A DNA stretch of 64,000 bases from assembly GCF_964275005.1 (NCBI RefSeq), contig NC_092700.1, positions 22,367,674 through 22,431,673 of the forward strand, in the 5' to 3' direction. This DNA is from Diadema setosum. Lineage: Eukaryota > Echinodermata > Echinoidea > Diadematoida > Diadematidae. Shown here piece by piece: positions 43,018-54,700 of the stretch; within the stretch, counting starts at the first letter, position 1, and the number at the start of each line of letters is the position of its first letter. Made by a program: the position numbers and the translations under genes. The notes under the pieces are model-generated. The model had not been told where the DNA came from. It saw only the letters and a program-made list of their open reading frames with translations, and did not search any database.

Positions 43018-43700
43018 TTTAACCCTGTTCTAACTGGGGGGGGGGGGGGGTCAAATTGATCCCCCTTGACATTTCGCGCCATGATTCCGCAAAGATCCCG
43101 AAAAGAGCTCAAATTCACGATGTCGTGTGCAAATCCAATGCAAATTGTGGGTTTTTTTTGTTAAATTGTCATAAATTAGATTATTTCAACTTTGAATCTC
43201 TGAAATTAATCAGTTCTAATGTAGATAAGCTTGAAAGAGTGCCTGCAACAAATTTTGGAAAAAAAAAAGAAAACAAAAGGTCGAAAAACAATAAAATACA
43301 TAAGAAATTAAAACAATAAAAAAGAAAGGAAATTGATTTTGATTGTGCTGTTGTTTTTTTTTTTTACAAGAAAATTGTTAAATGTGTTTTGAGGAATTCT
43401 GACACAAAAATCTAGCAATCCTTCAGTCTTTTAATGGAGTTACAATATGATTTCATGCATAAATTTGCATTTATAATTAATTTACAAAAAATAGAAAATA
43501 AATATTTTTTTTATTTGTATGACCGTGCAACCTTGTAGTTGACATCCGGTTCTATGTTCAGGCAAAATTTTGCGGCAATCGCACCATCAGCGGCCGAGAT
43601 ATGAAGGGGGGGGGGGGGGAAATCAAATTGACTCCCCCCCCCCCCCCCTCCCCCTTAGTAAAAACTTGGTCTCAAATAGCCCAGTTAAAATAGGGTTAAA
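43018..43700. mobile_element. 683-bp foldback element with G/C-run shoulders
   Basis: The left end TTTAACCCTGTTCTAACTGG mirrors the right end at 43680-43700 with three differences. Next to each end are long G- or C-runs joined to TCAAATTGA(C/T)CCCC words. The middle is AT-rich without coding capacity. It lies just upstream of the first IPK coding exon. Confidence 0.65.
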
Positions 43701-43832
43701 TGAGAATTGCAAAGTGATGATAAAACATGAACTTTGCAGACAAGACAATCAGTGAAATCAAAGTTCATAGTAACTGTTTAGGAAATGATTGTAATGTGCA
43801 TTCTTTTTTGTGTGTGTGACCTAACCCTCGAT

Positions 43833-43835
<3 letters not shown>

Positions 43836-43869
<34 letters not shown>

Positions 43870-43874
43870 GGCAG
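43836..43874 (+). promoter_or_regulatory. (CT)n tract serving as the IPK polypyrimidine tract and splice acceptor
   Basis: A run of CT dinucleotides ends in CATCGGCAG, the acceptor of the first IPK coding exon (exon starts 43875). The pyrimidine tract of this intron is therefore a microsatellite, which is prone to length change. Confidence 0.6.
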
Positions 43875-43915
43875 CTGCCATCCAAGGAGCCCCCAACCCC
43901 AGGCCCCACACAACT

Positions 43916-46900
43916 ATGACTCCAGAGGTGGAGTGTATCATCAAGCTGGGAGGTAGTGCCATCACCAACAAGGATGTCATCAGGACGCCCATCCCCGAAA
44001 ACATCTCGGCTGCAGCGGACATGATCGCCGGCATCAGCGGACAGTGCATCGTGGTCCATGGAGCAGGGTGAGAATAGTTGCATTGGTAGGAGTACTACAC
44101 ACACATTTTTATTCTACCTCTTTTGTTATTTTTGTTTTTTTTTTACATGATGTCAATGTGTAGAATGACTATTAAGAAAGTTATAAAAGAACTTCACGCA
44201 TGTAAGTCCACCTTGCCTACGTTGAATTCAGAGAAATGGGAGAACATCCGTTGAACCTGGTTGACTTAGGTAAATTTTGACTTTGTACACAATAGAATTA
44301 ACCCACATTTATATCTATTTAGGATGGAATTTTTCTTTGACTTGGCCAATTTTCTTAGTCGTGCGAGGTCAAATTAGGAATGAGCTAAAGTGAACTTAGG
44401 CAAGGTAGACTTGGGTGAGGTTGAGCAGGGTTCAAATTTGGACGTCACATTCATTTGTAAGGCATTCCATTCACAATGATATGCTCTGCTATAGTTTGTG
44501 ATTATAGGTAGATGTTATATGAAAAAAAAAAAAAAGAAAAAAAAATATATATATTTGGGGGATGGATTTTCAGAATGTGTGTGTGGGAAAGTACCTGATG
44601 ACTACTGCCTGATCAGAATACTTCCACTGTGTGGAGCGAGTGCTGTGTATGAAGTAGTTGAACATGATTATTTGATGCCAATGACTAGCATTGTGATACT
44701 GTATGTAAAATTGTATATTGTGCTTAATGTTTGTCAGCCTCATTATGTATTGGAAGTAGGTGCAAAACAAAAAACAATTATCGGCATCATTATCATTATG
44801 CTATAATCATACTCAATACATGTACAAACTCTTAGCTATAAATGGGCACAAGGAGCATTTAGCAATCATTAAAATGACTTGGACTTTAAAATAGAGTTGA
44901 ATGGAAAGTTCAAGAAAGCAGAAATAGGAAAAGTTGTGAAGCTTCAGACACACTTCTTTTTGTCTGTATTGACCAGTGATATATATATCCACAATACGAC
45001 CCTCCTATCAATGTATCCTTTAAGTACTTAATAACTATCAGTATGTGTAATTAGATAGGGATCTTGAGCCAAGTAACCTGTATTTTTTCCCCTTTTCAAA
45101 GCTCCGATGAAGCTCAAATCACGAGCCAGTCTCTAGACAGTGTTGCACCCTCTTGTTCTGTGTTAATGTTTTACCCTTTTTTCCCCCTCTGGCCATCAAT
45201 ACAGGTCATTTGGGCACTTTGAAGCCAGTGAATACAAAGTCTCACAGGGATACAGGCATCTGTCATCAGCGCGGAAAGCTAGGGTTCAGGAGGGTTTCTG
45301 TAAGACCAGGCTGTCTGTCACAACGGTATGTCCGAGACATCTTTGATTACACAAACTTGAAAGCGAAGATGCGTCCAAAATGATTTTCACACTTTTTCTA
45401 AAGTCAATACATACATAATTGCTAGGAATTCAGTATTTTTTTTTTAACAAAGTGAAGCGGTTTGCAAAACTGGAGGATAGAGTACAGTTGGACTATTCAT
45501 AGTGAAGTCAAGATGAGCAACATCATTTGCAACCACATGAGCCTATAAAGTGAGCCTCTTGGTAAGACCCATTCCCCCCCCCCCCCCCCCCCCAATTTGA
45601 GTTAAAGAGAGGCTAGAAGTTTGTAGCAATGTATAGCTGCATGGCCAGGTCCCTACTATACTACAAGTCATGAAACAAATAGAGATTTGTAAAATATTTA
45701 ATAATAATAATAAACAGCAACTGTTTCTAAACAATTTATTATAAACAACATTCAATTGAATACTGTTTTCCCTCTCATTCAATCTCTGGCCTATCTCAGT
45801 TGAATCACCTGATAGTTCAGGCCCTTGTGGATAAAGACATCCCAGCTGTTGGTGCATCTGTAAGTACTGGCATTGCTCATGTCATCAGCAAGTTATCTAT
45901 GCAGTTACTTAGGAAAATATATTACTCTGCTCAAGAGTCATGTTCATTTATAAGGAGCCAGTGTTGTTTCAGCAGGAAACAAGCAGTCCCACAAACAACA
46001 CAAAAGATTTGTACTATATTAAATTTGTTATTACCATTAGCATTGTGTCTTCTGTACAATACGAGTGGCATTTTAGTGTTTGTGAAGCTGTTCATCTGAC
46101 ATTGTCTGTTGAGCCTACTACAGGTACGTTTAGTTGTGCGCTTGTAAAATAGGTTATCAGTCACGTATAGAATGGTTCAAATGGGATGTATTCTGTACAA
46201 TGGACTAATTTAATGTAAATAGTATACTAACTGTGGCATTCTTTCTGTATATCATACAATTGTATTTGCCTTTCATGGTAAGTCAAAAGATCTGCCTTGG
46301 ATGTAATTTCACAAAGGATTTGCAGAGGAATGTTATAAAGAAAGATGTCCTATTTTGTATGTTTACATGTATTATTTTGAATGGATAGGAAGAGAAAAAT
46401 CCAGGGAGAGCCCCTCTCATTTGTTGTGGTGTTTTATCTCTGTATCACATTCAGCACTGACACAGTGTAAGATATGTCCAATGTAATATGTCAGTTTTGT
46501 TTCACTTTTGTTTGTTTGTTTGTCTTTTTTTGTGTGTGTGCCATGGAGGTATGTAGGGCTTGGAAGACAAAAGGAAGGTCAAAGGTCATCCAGAATGACT
46601 GCCAGAACGTGGCCGAGCTGCTGAGTGAGAACTTTGTGCCTGTGTTGCACGGTGACTGCGTGCTGGATGAGGATTTGGGGTGTACCATTTTAAGCGGGGA
46701 TAACATCATAGAGGTAGGGCATGCTACATGTACTGCGAAAAAAAGAAAGTCATGAAGGTCTCATCATGCGCAATACATTTTTTGCAATGGTTACTAACTA
46801 CTGGCTCTTCATCTTCATGAAAGGAAGTCACACAAAACAAAGAGACATTATTATATTTATACAAATGATGCACAAGACGGATATAGAGTGGATCGGAGAG

Positions 46901-48273
46901 AATTAGATGCGCAAGTTTCACCTTAGAACTGTTTAGACCCACTCGCTGTGCTGGTGGGTTTTAGACTGTTCTAAAGTCAAACGAGAGCATCCAATTCTCA
47001 CTGATCCATGAAATAGGCCTGTGCATCATTCCTGTTACAGAATGGGCCTGTAAATTCATGAAGTATAAGCTATCACCCCATCATGCGACCGGTACACCTA
47101 CAACACTACAAGGCTTGAGCCATGCGTTCAGATTTTATGGGATGCATGGCTCAGTGTGGATCAGTAAAAATCAATGCATGATAATTGACCAATCAGAATA
47201 CAGAGATTCTAAAGCCCATTTTACAAATTTTAATAATGGACAAGCAAACTTGCTGATACGTGTAAGTAGCGTGTCAGATATCAGTTTGCTGTAGAGCAGT
47301 AAGAATGTGGAAAAACTGTCTGGTAGTGGTTGTGAACTAACATGTAAACACATTGAAAGAAAGATATTATTCAGAGGGGTGAAGGTTCAGGTACGACTTT
47401 CTTCACTTTGTCTCCCTCTACAAATTTGATTTGCAGAGGGAGACAAAGTGAGGAAACTCGCACCTGAAGAGACACATTACTATGTATTTTGCAGATCAAT
47501 GATGCTGACTGGGTAGTGCAAGTGTATTATCAATTTCAATAGTTCATTTAAAAATCAAACTATGAGAAGTATGTAAAATAGATGATTCACTTTTCATGAT
47601 GGGACATTTTACATTGAGATGATTGTGTTTATTGTTATTGATAAAAAGTAATGCCAACACAGGAAAATCATTTACTACAGTGTACAGTATGTTGTTTTTG
47701 TAGTAAGGCTGCTAGTGTGGGCCTATGTATCTAACACAGATTCAATGTGATGTTTAATCTATTCATAGACAAGTTTGTAACTGATTCAGAGAGATAAGAA
47801 AACAATTCTGCATTGTTCCTTGATTCATACATGTATATCTCTTGTAGGTGCTGAGCCGCTACTTTCGACCAAAAAGGGTAGTCTTCCTGTCTAACGTAGA
47901 TGGGATATACACAGCGCCCCCACAGGAGCCCACCTCCAGCCTCATCCCACGCATCTTTGTCCGGGAGGACGGTAGCATAGCAACCAGCATAGCAACCGAT
48001 CAGTTGGACCACGACGTCACAGGAGGCATAAAGAACAAGATTTCGTCGGCTTGCTCGATAGTGAGGAACAGTGAGGGCGCTCTGTCAGTCTTCGTTTGTC
48101 GGCTTGGGAGCGAGGCAGCGATTAGTGCATGCCATATAGGAGATGAGACAGGGTGGACTGGAGGAACATTAATTCAGCTGGAAGGTGGCCCAGTTTCTAG
48201 GCAAAGTTTATCTCCTTCGCACAATGCCTCCCCTTCAAAGGACTTGGCAGACTGTACAGTTGATCATACATAG
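43916..48273 (+). CDS. IPK: Isopentenyl phosphate kinase (IPK); five coding exons
   Basis: Coding exons 43916-44067, 45205-45325, 45800-45859, 46549-46713 and 47848-48273 join in phase to 307 residues. It is an amino-acid-kinase-fold protein: KLGGSAITNK (10-19) binds phosphate; HGAGSFGH (48-55) contains the histidine diagnostic of IPK; VLHGD (143-147) and ILSGD (158-162) follow; LDHDVTGGIKNK (219-230) is the late conserved block. It converts isopentenyl phosphate plus ATP to isopentenyl diphosphate, feeding isoprenoid synthesis, and is expected in the cytosol. IPK is standard in archaea and plants and patchy in animals. The upstream frame in the first exon stays open (AIQGAPNPRPHTT before Met1), so the protein may begin in an earlier exon. 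The fourth exon's acceptor (GGAG|GTATG) has a GT-rich, weak pyrimidine tract. The gene is convergent with TUBGCP5. Confidence 0.92.
44198..44412. mobile_element. Degraded transposon fragment, ends CCACCTTGCCTA/TAGGCAAGGT
   Basis: Lies in IPK intron 1 of the coding part. Imperfect inverted ends enclose an AT-rich middle containing further TTGACTTAGG / CTTAGTCGTG words. The same end family as 22755-22935. Confidence 0.45.
47354..47467 (+). repeat. Hairpin repeat, second copy inverted at 62348-62480
   Basis: The words CACTTTGTCTCCCTCTACAA and its inverse (GCAGAGGGAGACAAAGTG) form a stem. The left shoulder GAAAGAAAGATATTATTCAG is present in the other copy too. Located in the last IPK intron. Confidence 0.8.
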
Positions 48274-48426
48274 TCCTATGTGCAGTTTGAATACACTTCC
48301 TTGGTTTTTCACTGGCAATTATGTGCAGAATGATATAAATTTTGTCAAATGCTGTTCAGGAGGTATGAATCAAACGGACTCTTGTCAGAGACTGTGAACA
48401 CGACCATAGAGGTAGCAGGATTAAAA

Positions 48427-48432
48427 AATAAA
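48427..48432 (+). terminator. Polyadenylation signal candidate for IPK
   Basis: AATAAA lies 154 bases beyond the IPK stop codon; a second AATAAA is at 48564-48569. The signal has not been confirmed by transcript data. Confidence 0.4.
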
Positions 48433-48752
48433 GGGGCGCAATATTCGAGGAAGCCTTACAGATATGACATATCTTCAGGAGTATGTAATGGAGCTGCACA
48501 TAACTAACAAGTACATTTTTCACTGGTGTGAGTGACTCGGCAAAGAGGGAATTCCGTAACAGCAATAAAAGCACAGAATACAATATCCCTTTGTCTTCCT
48601 CGAGTGTGCTCTGTGGAGTGAGAACCCAAATTGCTGAACAAAGGAAAGGAACTCATCCTCAAATTTCATTTTCCCAATTCCATGGTTGTCATCGAACATA
48701 AGAAGGATTTAAAAAGGAGTTAAAATACAAGAATGTTAATGTACATGACATA

Positions 48753-48848
48753 ATATTGTCGGTTGAGGATGAGAAGGGCGTTAAGTTGTCCCAAACACTA
48801 TGGGTTTAGTGGCAACTTAACGCCCTTGTCATTCTCACCAGACGATAT
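48753..48848. repeat. 96-bp hairpin element, first of a pair
   Basis: The arm GATGAGAAGGGCGTTAAGTT at the left mirrors GCAACTTAACGCCC...CATTCTCACCAGACGATAT at the right. A sister copy lies 100 bp downstream. Probably a very small MITE. Confidence 0.75.
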
Positions 48849-48950
48849 CATGTAAACAACAGAGCTACATGAATATACTGCTGTACACGCATTAAGATTC
48901 CTTCCAGGTGCATTCAGTCACATACACATGTACTGTCACTTAACTGTATT

Positions 48951-49045
48951 AAATCGTCAGTTGAGAATGATAAGGGCGTTAAGTTGCCACAAAGCCCGTA
49001 GTGTTCGAGACAACTTAAAGCCCTTCTCATTCTCAACAGACGAAA
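48951..49045. repeat. 95-bp hairpin element, second of a pair
   Basis: GAATGATAAGGGCGTTAAGT at the left mirrors ACTTAAAGCCCTTCTCATTC at the right. The central loop (AGCCCGTAGTGTTCGAGACA) matches the inverse of the loop of the first copy, so the two insertions are in opposite orientation. Confidence 0.75.
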
Positions 49046-49570
49046 TGTCCTCACATGCAATGAAGAACTAGATTGTTGAAAGTTGGATTCTTTCAATAAG
49101 ATTTATTCTTCACATAATTTAATTAATATGTACACTATTTCAACAAACATGTATTTACAGAATTAGCATGGAAGTAGGGAGTACAATTTGAGACATTTTG
49201 TGAAAAACACAGAATTGAATTTCCTTGCTTGCACAATCTTCTTGGAGAACACATCATACCACATGGTATTGTGTAGTGACTATAATTACTCAGAAACTCT
49301 GCCGTCGTTTGGCCATTTGAATTTCTGATATATACTTGTAGGTTCAGAGAAGAAGAAGCAAAACCTACACAACACTTACATGAACCTATTCTTGCCAGCA
49401 CTTTCTTGTGTACACAGTCTTAAAGAAGTCCTCACACTAGAGCATTTAAAGTAAACTGTGCAATCCAACTTGGATCAGTGTATTGGGACCAATGGCCATT
49501 TTTCCTCCTGAGAATCCCATATCTTACCCATAGTTTTATTCTTTGTACATGTAAAACCTTTACAGTGCAC

Positions 49571-49783
49571 TACTGTAAAAGTGGATATTTTAGCACGACT
49601 AATTTTTCTCGCTCAGCTGGTTGAGAAGAGTTTCGCATTGTTTTAATTCTGCGGAATCGAGACATTAACTACTGGAACATATGGCAAGCAAAAATATTCA
49701 TGTGCTTTTATTTTCGTGCTAGCTTCTTGTTGCACGAGATGTGCAAATATTTTAACACCGCAAAAATTTCCACTTTGACAGTA
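49571..49783. mobile_element. 213-bp MITE with TACTGT(A/C)AAAGTGGA ends
   Basis: TACTGTAAAAGTGGATATTT at the left is inverted at the right end as AAATTTCCACTTTGACAGTA. No coding capacity. It abuts a second old repeat (49784-49965) rich in GGTTATAACGAA words and ending in AAGTCCACTGTA, which resembles Tigger/pogo-type MITE ends. Confidence 0.65.
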
Positions 49784-51796
49784 TAACGAACAAGGTTATA
49801 ACGAAATCCTGGTTATAACGAAGTAAAAATTCAGGCCACAACAATATCTGCTCTATGTTCTTTTATTGTTTATCAGTTCGGTTGTAATGAAATTTTGATA
49901 CAGCGAAAGAAAACTGCTAGTCCCAAAGACTTTGTCATGACGTAAGTCCACTGTACTACATGTACTTATAAACTGAAGGTATGGTATTTAATAAACTGTA
50001 GGATTTCCCTGGTACGTATACAGCTCTGTCATCATACATTTCAAATTGTACTTTAATAGAGGGTGTCTTTGGATTTGAAACTGATGTAGAGAAAGAATGG
50101 AGAAACTTGCAAATTGAGTACCTGTACCACATTTCAAAACCATTATCAATACAGCACACTGATACAGGCGACTCCTGTTATAACAAAGTCCTTGGTATCA
50201 GCGGTTTTCCTTTGTTATATTATAAAGTATATAAAGATAAACAGATAATGATTTTGGTACCAGAATTTTTACTTCATTGCAACAAGAGTTTCATGATAAC
50301 TGTGTACATTATAATGGGAGTGCACTTTACCGAGATGTATACTCAAGCAAATCGAGAGTATCATTTACCAGAATGTTTGATGCTACATGTATTACTATGA
50401 TGGAGTTTAAAACTTCAAATGTACTTTTCTACCACGACACTTACAACGTATTGTGCAGCCATGGCTTGTGTATTGGCAACTCTTGATAAATAAAAAAAAA
50501 GGTATTTAGGAAAACAATAACTTATACACACAGCATTTTTGATACATTCACTGCCTTTGCTGGTTAATGCGTGGCCAGATAAGGTATATGCAGTATATTT
50601 CGCAGTGTTTTTATTTTCATGTTTTTTGTGAGTCATTTGTTATTTGCAAATGAAGACCTCACAAAAATATTACCTCCTGTAGCCCATGTGTGGTGTGAAT
50701 TAGAAGTTATATATTAAATTACCTTTTTTTTTTTTTTGCATTTTGATACTAAAAGTGAACCTTGCATATTGGTAAGTCAACATGCACAGAGCTGGAGAAA
50801 ATGCGCTAATGTCAGCTTATGCGGGAATCAACAACACAACAGGAGGAAAATTTGGGACTTTCATTATGTTGGCTTACATGATTTGTTGACTTTCTCCAGT
50901 GATGACTTGCATAACGTCTACTGTACTTTTTTCTCATTCTGTCCATATTGTGACAAAATTGTCACACATGCACAAGTCCGAATTTGTGAAATACATGTAT
51001 TACACTCTCGAAATATGCGGGGTATATCATGGTTCCATCGAAGAATATGACAAATGCATCATGGGTCATGTTAAGGCAACGGTTATTTACTATCTCCCTC
51101 ACAATGGAGCAAAAATCCAATGTTGTGTCTTCACCTCATCTTGGCAGCTGCATGCTCAGCGTCGCTGCTGTTCTTTCCTCTTGGCTTGGGACCAGATAAC
51201 GATAGTGCGAGAGCCTCCACTGGAGAACAGAAGAAAAAGGGTAAAAATGCTTTGACCGATATGGTACAAATATCAAAAGATGGAGAAATCTTTTTTAAAA
51301 AAATGCACATGCACACAAAACACCCAATGCTTATAGTCAAAACAGAAGTGTGCTGTCAATGAAAAGAGCCATAATTAATCCAGAAAAGGTAAGAAGTTGC
51401 TCTGTGTAAAAAAACACAAACAAAAACAAACGAACAAACAAAACGGGTTTCAAGGCTTGAAGACACATCTTCACCATTTCTTATCGAAGATGCAGAGTCC
51501 TAATATGTGTGACATGGTACACAGACAAGAATAATGCTCTAAGATAACTAAAGTCACACTTTAATCTGGCCAAATTATACAAACAAAGATACACAATTGT
51601 GGTCAGCAAAGAGGAAAAAAGATAGAATACATTTAAGATACTGTCCTATTGTGCTTCCTGTACAGTGAAAATGTATACTCTTATTAACTTTCAAATGAAA
51701 ACTTTTCAAGCCATTTCTGCTCTATGAATATGACTCAAAAGTATCAATTCATGACCTAACTGGGAGCACAGCCACCCCCCACCCCACACCCTCCCT

Positions 51797-54700
51797 TCAT
51801 GGGAGTAAATCTGGGCCATTGCTCTGTGCTCTATCGGATTCAGATGAGAACTTCACATAGTCTCCAATGTGACATACAGCCAAATCTGTGAGAGTCAATC
51901 TTGACGGGAATGAAGAAAACACATTTGATAAGTTTGATGATATTTCACCTGTGCTTGGGCAGAAGAATAACACACATAAGGCCATGAACATGAATTGGGG
52001 CTCTTTTATTATCGACAACATTACCGACTGATCAACATATGCCTTGTCAACGTTATCTGCCATAGACATATGTGGAATTGACTATTTTCGAGTCGAGAGG
52101 TCAAAGGAGTACTCACGATGAGGAAATGTGCCCCTCCTGATGATGTTGGCCAGGAGGGTGGACAAGAACTCATTGCAGTTACTGAATTCCTCCTCCATCT
52201 TGGCAATGCTATCCTCACTGAAATTGCAGATATCAAATACAGTGGAACTTCGTTATAAAGAGGTCGAATATAACAAAAGCTTTTCGTAATAGAGTGATTT
52301 TGCAGGTTCTACCTCTTGATATTTCTTTGTTATTGAAACCCAATACAGCGAGAATGTGATATGACAAGGTAATTATCATGGTTTTTAGGTGCTCATTAGT
52401 TAAATAATGGGGTTCCCCCATAACAAATTCACAAAATGTGACTTTGAACATGGATGATATTGAGGTTTGTTGAAAAAGTATATAGCCATGTTTGTTATAA
52501 TAGGAGGGCACCGTCATTATTGTTGTTAGGTTTTTGGTGTGACAAAGTTCCCCTGTACCATTCTCTATTTTCCACTGAGTTAATGGCGTAAAACGGCCCA
52601 GGACTTGAATGCTACAAAGAAAAGAGTCATGTCCGACCAGCCAAGGTTAGCTGCACTGACCTGATGGCCTGCAGTCCGGCGTCCCACTTGGTCTGGAAAC
52701 GGACCGCCATGTTGAGCACCTTGGCCACCGCCTCCCGTACGAAGGCCACCTTGTGGTGGAGCAGACACCGCTCGGAGACCTTGGCCAGGTATCCCCGGTG
52801 AGCCCCCAGGATCTGGTCTAGGTCCGTGGCCTCCTCTACGGCCGCTGTAAACTCTAGGCCAGTGCTGTACAGGATCTTGAGTGGAGAGGGAGGGACAATG
52901 GTTGAGGGAGTGTCCATCAAAAAACATCTATGGCAGACCTCAAATATGCAGCAAAAATCCTTGCAAAAGAAATCTCGACAGATGATCACCCATTTCCATT
53001 GCGATGAAAAAATGGTGAATAGATTGCCTCCTACCCAACATATATTTGATTCACGACAGTCCAGGTAAAAATGTCAGGTTAGAGCATGGTGGCTCAAAGA
53101 GATAAGAACACTCTTCACCATTTTGACTTTTTACAGCAATTCCAAGAAAATGTCTTTCTGGTTTTCTACCGTAATAAAATACACACTACTAACATTGTTG
53201 CAGATGCACAAAAACACCGTTCCAGCAATCGTGTTGAATACACAATTGTACTTACACAAAAGTACCAAACAAATATATGATGGGATGCCTGCACACAAAT
53301 TTACTTCAAGATACAAAAATATGCAACATAATCAAAAGATCCTGATCGAGAATACCCACCCTCGTCATGAGGTAGTTGTGCACTGCATTGACAAAGTGCA
53401 TGAGGCGAAAGCGAAGGAGGTGGAGTCTATGGACGAGGGGCAGCTTCTCTTGCAGCTCATCGTCGCCTTGGAGACCACGGTGTAGCGCAGACGTGGTCCT
53501 GCGGTCACCATAGTCCATGCCACTGTGGTCAAGGCTATTGTCCCTCATGGACATGGCCAAATCTATAAATTTGAAAAAAAACAAAAAAACAAAGCAAAAC
53601 AAAACAAAATCAATACTGAGCGCAAGAACAAATGAAAACAGAAGACTTTAGGAAAAAAAGAAAGAAAGATGAAACAACACTCTGACCCTGTCCTTTGCCA
53701 TGACAACTGATGTGTACCAATTAGGTGACGGTCGGCCGTCAGATGGTAAAACGGTCTAACTCGAAAATTTGACTTTTTGAGGTAAGTTCACTTTCCGGGA
53801 TATGTGAGAGTGCTCTTTCCAATGGTGCTATCGAGAAAATCCCATCATGTCTTGTTTTAGAGATAATTTCCGCTATCTTGGTACTTTTTTGTATTTTTCC
53901 TTCAGATTTGATGGTAAAACGGTCTATCTTTGAGTTAGCCCATTGTCGGTAATATCGTTTGGAGGTAAAACGAGCTATCTTTTACATAAACCTTTTAACC
54001 TTCTTAAGTGAGATTTTTTGATCATCGCTGTCAGATGGTAAAATGGTCTATCTTCGAGTTAGACCAATTTACCACCTCACGGCCGCGCGCTGCTTGTATA
54101 CGTGTGCGTACGTCGTCTACAGGTAAAAATCTCTCGCGGGACTAAAATGTTGGAACAGTCGTTGAGTTGGAGACGTGGTGACTGAAAAGGCGACTATTTC
54201 CTTCGAATGTAAGTAAATTAGTAAATAAATACATAGTTCTCTACTGCACTGCATAAGGGAACTTTTAAATTTGTTTTGATCTAACAGTTAGTATATATAA
54301 CTTTGATTTGAGATTTGGTATAAAATATCAAGGTTCAAGCGCTAGTAGAATCTAACGTATTAGGTCGATGCCTTATGACTGCATTTCGCACCGATCCAGC
54401 GGGCATGCCTACCAACCCCCGGGCCGCCACCCGACCGTGCCGGCGGTGTGGAACACCGATTATTCCGTAAGGCACGTCTTGACACGGTGCGAAAAGAGGC
54501 CTTGCTTGAGGTTTACGTCTATATTTAGGTGTCTTGTCCGATCTAAGGTTTCTAATCTATGGCCTCATCACATGCAGTTAGACTGAATCCTCGTCTAACC
54601 TTAGGTCTATGGGATCTAACGATTACACTCTCTTTAACTCTGGACATTAGCTATCGTTAGGGGTTAGAATGTGTTAACTGTTAGGTGAATTAGGGCTCTA

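Larger units (their letters stand above)
48274..51796. other. Spacer between convergent IPK and TUBGCP5
   Basis: 3' flanks of both genes. AATAAA signals at 48427-48432 and 48564-48569 suit IPK; on the minus strand an ATTAAA (plus-strand 51560-51565) could serve TUBGCP5. The spacer contains twin hairpins and MITE remnants described separately. No further gene is recognised. Confidence 0.55.

Noticed and set aside
50160-50410. Further Tigger-like MITE (GACTCCTGTTATAACAAAGTC)
   Set aside because: One end-like word is visible but I could not find the matching opposite end, so no boundaries can be supported.
53733-54085. A separate 354-bp MITE instead of the 4.8-kb element
   Set aside because: A third, weaker inverted copy of the end at about 54058-54085 allows this reading, but its outer flank does not match CGGT, while the 58492 end does. 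Kept as an alternative only.
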